From Thermocladium sp049965935 (GTDB lineage: Archaea > Thermoproteota > Thermoprotei > Thermoproteales > Thermocladiaceae), in NCBI GenBank assembly GCA_049965935.1, contig JBMFVP010000035.1, forward strand, positions 1 through 17,314: 17,314 nt of DNA, written 5' to 3'. Both the position numbers and the translations under genes were made by a program. Shown here one piece after another: positions 14,343 through 17,314 of this stretch (position 1 is its first letter; the number at the start of each line of letters is the position of its first letter). The notes beneath the pieces are model-generated. The model did no database searches and was not told the origin of the DNA. It was given only the letters and a program-made list of their open reading frames with translations.

Positions 14343-14352
14343 TTATTTAAAA
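14343..14352 (-). promoter_or_regulatory. TATA box of the zinc-finger gene
   Basis: The minus strand reads TTTTAAATAA, centred about 25 bases before the ATG at 14323. It supports the 68-residue form. Confidence 0.55.
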
Positions 14353-14429
14353 ATATTTTGTACACTGGATCTCCGATTGCCTCATGATGAGGCCACGACT
14401 CTTCCGGGGCCAGGAAGGGGACAATAATG

Positions 14430-14437
14430 TTTATATC
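14430..14437 (+). promoter_or_regulatory. TATA box of the B3/B4-domain gene
   Basis: TTTATATC is centred about 25 bases before the ATG at 14458, so a leaderless mRNA is expected. Confidence 0.55.
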
Positions 14438-14457
14438 CATGCAGCCGTAGTAATAAT

Positions 14458-15168
14458 ATGCGAATAGGGATAAGTGGAGATTTGTCGAAGTTAGGCATTA
14501 AATTGGGAGTCGCGGTTGCGATGGATGTAGTTAATGATACGCCCATTGATTTGAGCCAGGAATGGAATAATGCTACACAGGAGGCCATGAAAAATACAAT
14601 AAGTACCTTACTGAGCGACCCCATTATTCGAGCATATAGGGACTTTTACTGGAGATATCTAAAGATAGATCCAACTAAGCAGAGGCCATCACAGGAGGCG
14701 CTAATACGTAGATTATTAAATGGAGGGCGGGTGCCAACCATAAATCCGGCGGTGGATATAGGTAATATAGTCAGCATTAAGTATAAGGTACCCATTGGAC
14801 TATATGATATTGATAAGATAAGGGCTGAGAAACTTGTGCTTAGGTATGCCGCTGAGGGGGAGGTATTCATACCAATAGGCTCCCCAAGAAGAAAGCTAAG
14901 CAATAACCAAATCGTGCTAGCGGCCAGCGATGGCACTATACTCCACGTATATCCCTACAGGGACTCCGAACTAACCATGGTTGATCAAGCCACTAGGAAT
15001 ATATTGATAATAAGTGCAGGTGTGCCGGGAATAAGTGAGGAAACCCTTCTATCGGCGGCGACGGAGACTGGGGTGCTATACGAGAAGTACTTGAGGGGGC
15101 GATTAATCAAAGTGGATTTAATCGATGGGGACAAGGAAATAGATGTATTGCCTAGGAGAATTATCTAG
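14458..15168 (+). CDS. B3/B4 tRNA-binding-domain protein (COG3382-like)
   Basis: A 236-residue stand-alone protein resembling the B3/B4 domain of the phenylalanyl-tRNA synthetase beta chain. Stand-alone relatives are thought to bind tRNA or mischarged aminoacyl-tRNA and may edit it, though this is little tested. Features seen are an N-terminal beta-rich part, FYWRYLKIDPTKQRPSQEAL (about 64-83), which is a typical family motif, NPAVDIGNIVSIKYKVPIGL (about 99-118), GEVFIPIGSP, and IILAASDG-like and DSELTM segments toward the end. There is no synthetase catalytic domain. The gene is divergent from the zinc-finger gene and ends two bases from the end of the convergent aldehyde dehydrogenase gene. 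The family assignment is firm; the function is not. Confidence 0.83.
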   Translation: MRIGISGDLSKLGIKLGVAVAMDVVNDTPIDLSQEWNNATQEAMKNTISTLLSDPIIRAYRDFYWRYLKIDPTKQRPSQEALIRRLLNGGRVPTINPAVDIGNIVSIKYKVPIGLYDIDKIRAEKLVLRYAAEGEVFIPIGSPRRKLSNNQIVLAASDGTILHVYPYRDSELTMVDQATRNILIISAGVPGISEETLLSAATETGVLYEKYLRGRLIKVDLIDGDKEIDVLPRRII

Positions 15169-15170
15169 AT

Positions 15171-16628
15171 TCATGAAGGTATGGGAAACTTCCTCTGCCT
15201 AAGCGTTATGGTTGTCCACCTATCGTATGTGGACTCATGGAAGGAATACTTGCCTCCCTCCCTGCCGATCCCGCTTGCCTTTATTCCTCCGAACGGCACA
15301 TGCGATTCCTCTAGGAACGTGACGTCATTTATATGAAACATCCCGGACTCCACGGCCTCCACTATATTCATTGCCCTATTTATGTTACTGGTCAATACCG
15401 CACCTGATAAGCCGTACTCTGTATCGTTCGCGGTCTCTATTGCCTCATCATCATCCTCAACCATTATTATGGGCCTAATCGGGCCAAACACTTCCTCGCG
15501 TAGCACTCTCGCGTTCTTATCTACCCCAGTCAATATGGTGGGCTCAAAGTAATTACCGTTGACCTTGCCTCCAGTCTCCACCTTAGCTCCTCGCTTCACG
15601 GCGTCATCGAGGAACTCCATCATGGAATTGACTTGGGACTTATTTATGAGAGGGCCAAAATCTATATTCTTATCGGTGCGTGGATCACCAATTCTAAGCC
15701 TCCTTGTGTATTCTATGAATTTTGGAACGAATTTATCATATATCCCCTTGTGCACTATTATTCTCTTGGAGGCAGTGCATATCTGGCCCTGGTGGAAGAA
15801 TGCTGCAAATACCGCTAATCGAGCGGCATAGTCTGGATCCGCATCGTCAAGCACTATCAAGGGATCCGAACCCCCAAGCTCTAGCGTAACAGTCTTTAAT
15901 CCGCGACCAGCCTTCTCGGCTATCTGCTTTCCAGTCCCAGTCTCCCCCGTGAAGGTTATATGAGAAACCTTCTTATTAGTCACTATCTCATCACCAACGA
16001 TTCCTCCTGACCCGAACACAACATTAAGCACTCCCTTTGGAAGGCCAGCCTTATTGGCCATCTCAGCTATCTTATAACCAGTTATCGGGGTATCGCTGGC
16101 TGTCTTCAGTACTACGGTGTTGCCTATTGCTAGGGCATGAATGACCTTCTTCATCGAGATGGATAACGGATAATTCCATGGAGTAATTATGCCCACTATC
16201 CCCTTCGGCTTCTTGAACACCATGGATATGGTGGCCTCACTATCGGAATTCAGCACCTCGCCCTCATAGTGGCGAGCCAACTCCGCGGCATTACGTATAA
16301 GTCTCTCGGTGAAAACGACCTCCCCCCATGCCTTCTTATAAATGCCGCCGCCCTCCACTATTAATGTATTGATCAAGTCCTCCTCCATTGACCTCGCTAC
16401 TTCATACATTTTATATATGTAGTCGGACCTCTTAATGGGGGTTAGCTTAGACCATTGCTTACTTGCGTCATAAGCCGCATCTATGGCTGCCTTAGCATCC
16501 TCTCGTGTGCCGCTGGGAACCAATGCTATGACGGAGCCATCTATTGGAGTGGTCTTGTGATTATATTCGCCATTGCTTGGTTCCCGAAATTCGCCGTTTA
16601 TGTAGTGCCTTAATTTTACTTGTTGCAT
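15171..16628 (-). CDS. NAD(P)-dependent aldehyde dehydrogenase
   Basis: Oxidises an aldehyde to its carboxylic acid in the cytoplasm. It has 485 residues from the ATG at 16628; a TTG nine bases upstream could add three. Motifs are TPWNYP (the oxyanion Asn near 152), LELGGSDP (general-base Glu250), the catalytic cysteine in GQICTASKRI (Cys284), and EVFGPI in the C-terminal half. The usual cofactor motif KPSE reads KTASD here, which could shift NAD versus NADP use. Candidate substrates in this lineage include glyceraldehyde, succinate semialdehyde or aromatic aldehydes, but none can be chosen from sequence. It looks distinct from non-phosphorylating GAPDH (GAPN), with no firm evidence. A TATA box lies 25 bases upstream. 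It is transcribed toward the B3/B4 gene. Confidence 0.92.
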   Translation of the reverse strand: MQQVKLRHYINGEFREPSNGEYNHKTTPIDGSVIALVPSGTREDAKAAIDAAYDASKQWSKLTPIKRSDYIYKMYEVARSMEEDLINTLIVEGGGIYKKAWGEVVFTERLIRNAAELARHYEGEVLNSDSEATISMVFKKPKGIVGIITPWNYPLSISMKKVIHALAIGNTVVLKTASDTPITGYKIAEMANKAGLPKGVLNVVFGSGGIVGDEIVTNKKVSHITFTGETGTGKQIAEKAGRGLKTVTLELGGSDPLIVLDDADPDYAARLAVFAAFFHQGQICTASKRIIVHKGIYDKFVPKFIEYTRRLRIGDPRTDKNIDFGPLINKSQVNSMMEFLDDAVKRGAKVETGGKVNGNYFEPTILTGVDKNARVLREEVFGPIRPIIMVEDDDEAIETANDTEYGLSGAVLTSNINRAMNIVEAVESGMFHINDVTFLEESHVPFGGIKASGIGREGGKYSFHESTYDRWTTITLRQRKFPIPS

Positions 16629-16647
16629 GATTGTCAAATAGTTAGCA

Positions 16648-16657
16648 TATTAATAAG
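16648..16657 (-). promoter_or_regulatory. TATA box of the aldehyde dehydrogenase gene
   Basis: The minus strand reads CTTATTAATA, centred 25 bases before the ATG at 16628. The surrounding gap up to 16774 has no gene or repeat visible to me. Confidence 0.55.
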
Positions 16658-16774
16658 CATTACCTTATCTAATTCACCGCAAATGTAAAGTAATGCAAAC
16701 AATAATGCCTAAGCGGCAGGAACGAAGCAGGGAACCTAATGCATAATAGCCATGGGCCACGTAAATCGGCTATC

Positions 16775-17314
16775 CTAATTATTGAGAATCTTCATTATGG
16801 TCATTATTTTACCGGCCAATTCGCTATCCATCTTACTGACCAATTGCGTTGAGTTGCTTCCAAGCTCTCTTAATGTCTCCCCCAATTCCCAGGGAAACAC
16901 TATCCACATAGTTGTTTCACCGCCAAAGTAATCAGGCTTAAATTTCGACCAAGGCTTCACGAGAAGCGTCGCCGTTTTTATCTGCATAGGTTTCATGCCT
17001 TTAATATATTCTACAGCGGTAACCAACGTATTGCCGCTATCGGCTATGTCATCAATCACTAGCACCTTCTTTCCCTCCACGGCAATAGTCAGCGGTTGAG
17101 TTATCCTAGGCTCATCCCCTTGCTCGCCAATTCCCTTATAGAACTTCACCTCCATTGATGATATGGAATCCACGCCAAGGAAGTCCCCTATTAATCGGGC
17201 AGCCACTACGCCGCCCCTCATTATCCCAACAACTATGTCGGGCTTGAATCTATCTCTCCCCATCTCCTCCACTATATGCAATAGATAAGTAGTAACATCA
17301 TTCCACGTAACTAC
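16775..17314 (-). CDS. Purine/xanthine-type phosphoribosyltransferase, N-terminus cut by window edge
   Basis: Transfers phosphoribose from PRPP to a nucleobase, probably guanine, xanthine or hypoxanthine, in purine salvage. The frame is open to the right edge, with 11 codons (VVTWNDVTTYL) before the TTG at 17281. These resemble the usual N-terminal WxDV segment of archaeal members, so the true start lies at or beyond 17314. Visible parts are KPDIVVGIMRGGVVAARLIGD (loop I region, with RGG), the variable hood around EVKFYKGIGEQGDEPRI, the PRPP-binding signature VLVIDDIADSGNTL and a C-terminal VFPWELGET segment typical of Gpt-like enzymes. The final 30 residues look helical. About 179 residues are visible. 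The base specificity is not readable. Confidence 0.88.
   Translation of the reverse strand, partial: VVTWNDVTTYLLHIVEEMGRDRFKPDIVVGIMRGGVVAARLIGDFLGVDSISSMEVKFYKGIGEQGDEPRITQPLTIAVEGKKVLVIDDIADSGNTLVTAVEYIKGMKPMQIKTATLLVKPWSKFKPDYFGGETTMWIVFPWELGETLRELGSNSTQLVSKMDSELAGKIMTIMKILNN

Noticed and set aside
14324..14440. A 39-residue N-terminal extension of the zinc-finger protein
   Set aside because: It contains the gene's own TATA box and overlaps the divergent promoter; the ATG at 14323 has correct spacing.

Overview
The window looks like chromosomal core-genome DNA from a hyperthermophilic or thermoacidophilic member of the Thermoproteota, most likely the Thermoproteales (Caldivirga/Vulcanisaeta/Thermocladium-like). 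This placement is inferred. It rests on an interrupted tRNA-Thr gene with three introns, a proteasome alpha subunit, an ATP-dependent archaeal DNA ligase, an Lrp-TRASH copper regulator, a crenarchaeal-type ROK sugar kinase and TATA boxes placed for leaderless transcripts. I see no insertion sequence, CRISPR array, phage gene, integrase or rRNA gene.

Layout. The left edge cuts the 5' part of a glutamate dehydrogenase gene (minus strand, 1-260). Next, all on the minus strand, come a cobyrinate a,c-diamide synthase (409-1734) and a ROK-family hexokinase (1780-2757). The copper-resistance locus (2916-6119) has copA and a 53-residue TRASH/YHS protein gene as a minus-strand operon. A divergent Lrp-HTH/TRASH regulator lies opposite, and the promoter gap between them holds a paired-palindrome candidate operator. 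Then follow a compact DEAD-box-type helicase (6145-7266), proteasome alpha (7389-8126) and DNA ligase (8212-10011), all minus. A minus-strand tRNA-Thr(UGU) gene (10073-10213) is interrupted at 30/31, 37/38 and 53/54.

The right part starts with an orphan plus-strand hypothetical gene (10295-10963), followed by a two-gene minus operon of radical SAM enzymes: a SPASM protein upstream and a B12-binding protein downstream (11019-13937). A 68-residue zinc-finger gene (minus) and a B3/B4-domain gene (plus) are divergent. An aldehyde dehydrogenase gene (minus) meets the B3/B4 gene tail to tail. A purine-type phosphoribosyltransferase gene (minus) runs off the right edge.

Gene expression is very regular. 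Most first-of-operon genes have a TATA box centred about 24-29 bases before the chosen start codon, which predicts leaderless mRNAs and corrects several starts. The two genes inside operons (copA and the B12 radical SAM gene) instead carry an identical GTGAT element, overlapping the upstream TGA stop, 5 bases before ATG.

The observations most worth following are the three-intron tRNA-Thr, the copper operator, the radical SAM pair of unknown product, and the unrecognised 222-residue protein. No gap between genes exceeds 300 bases.
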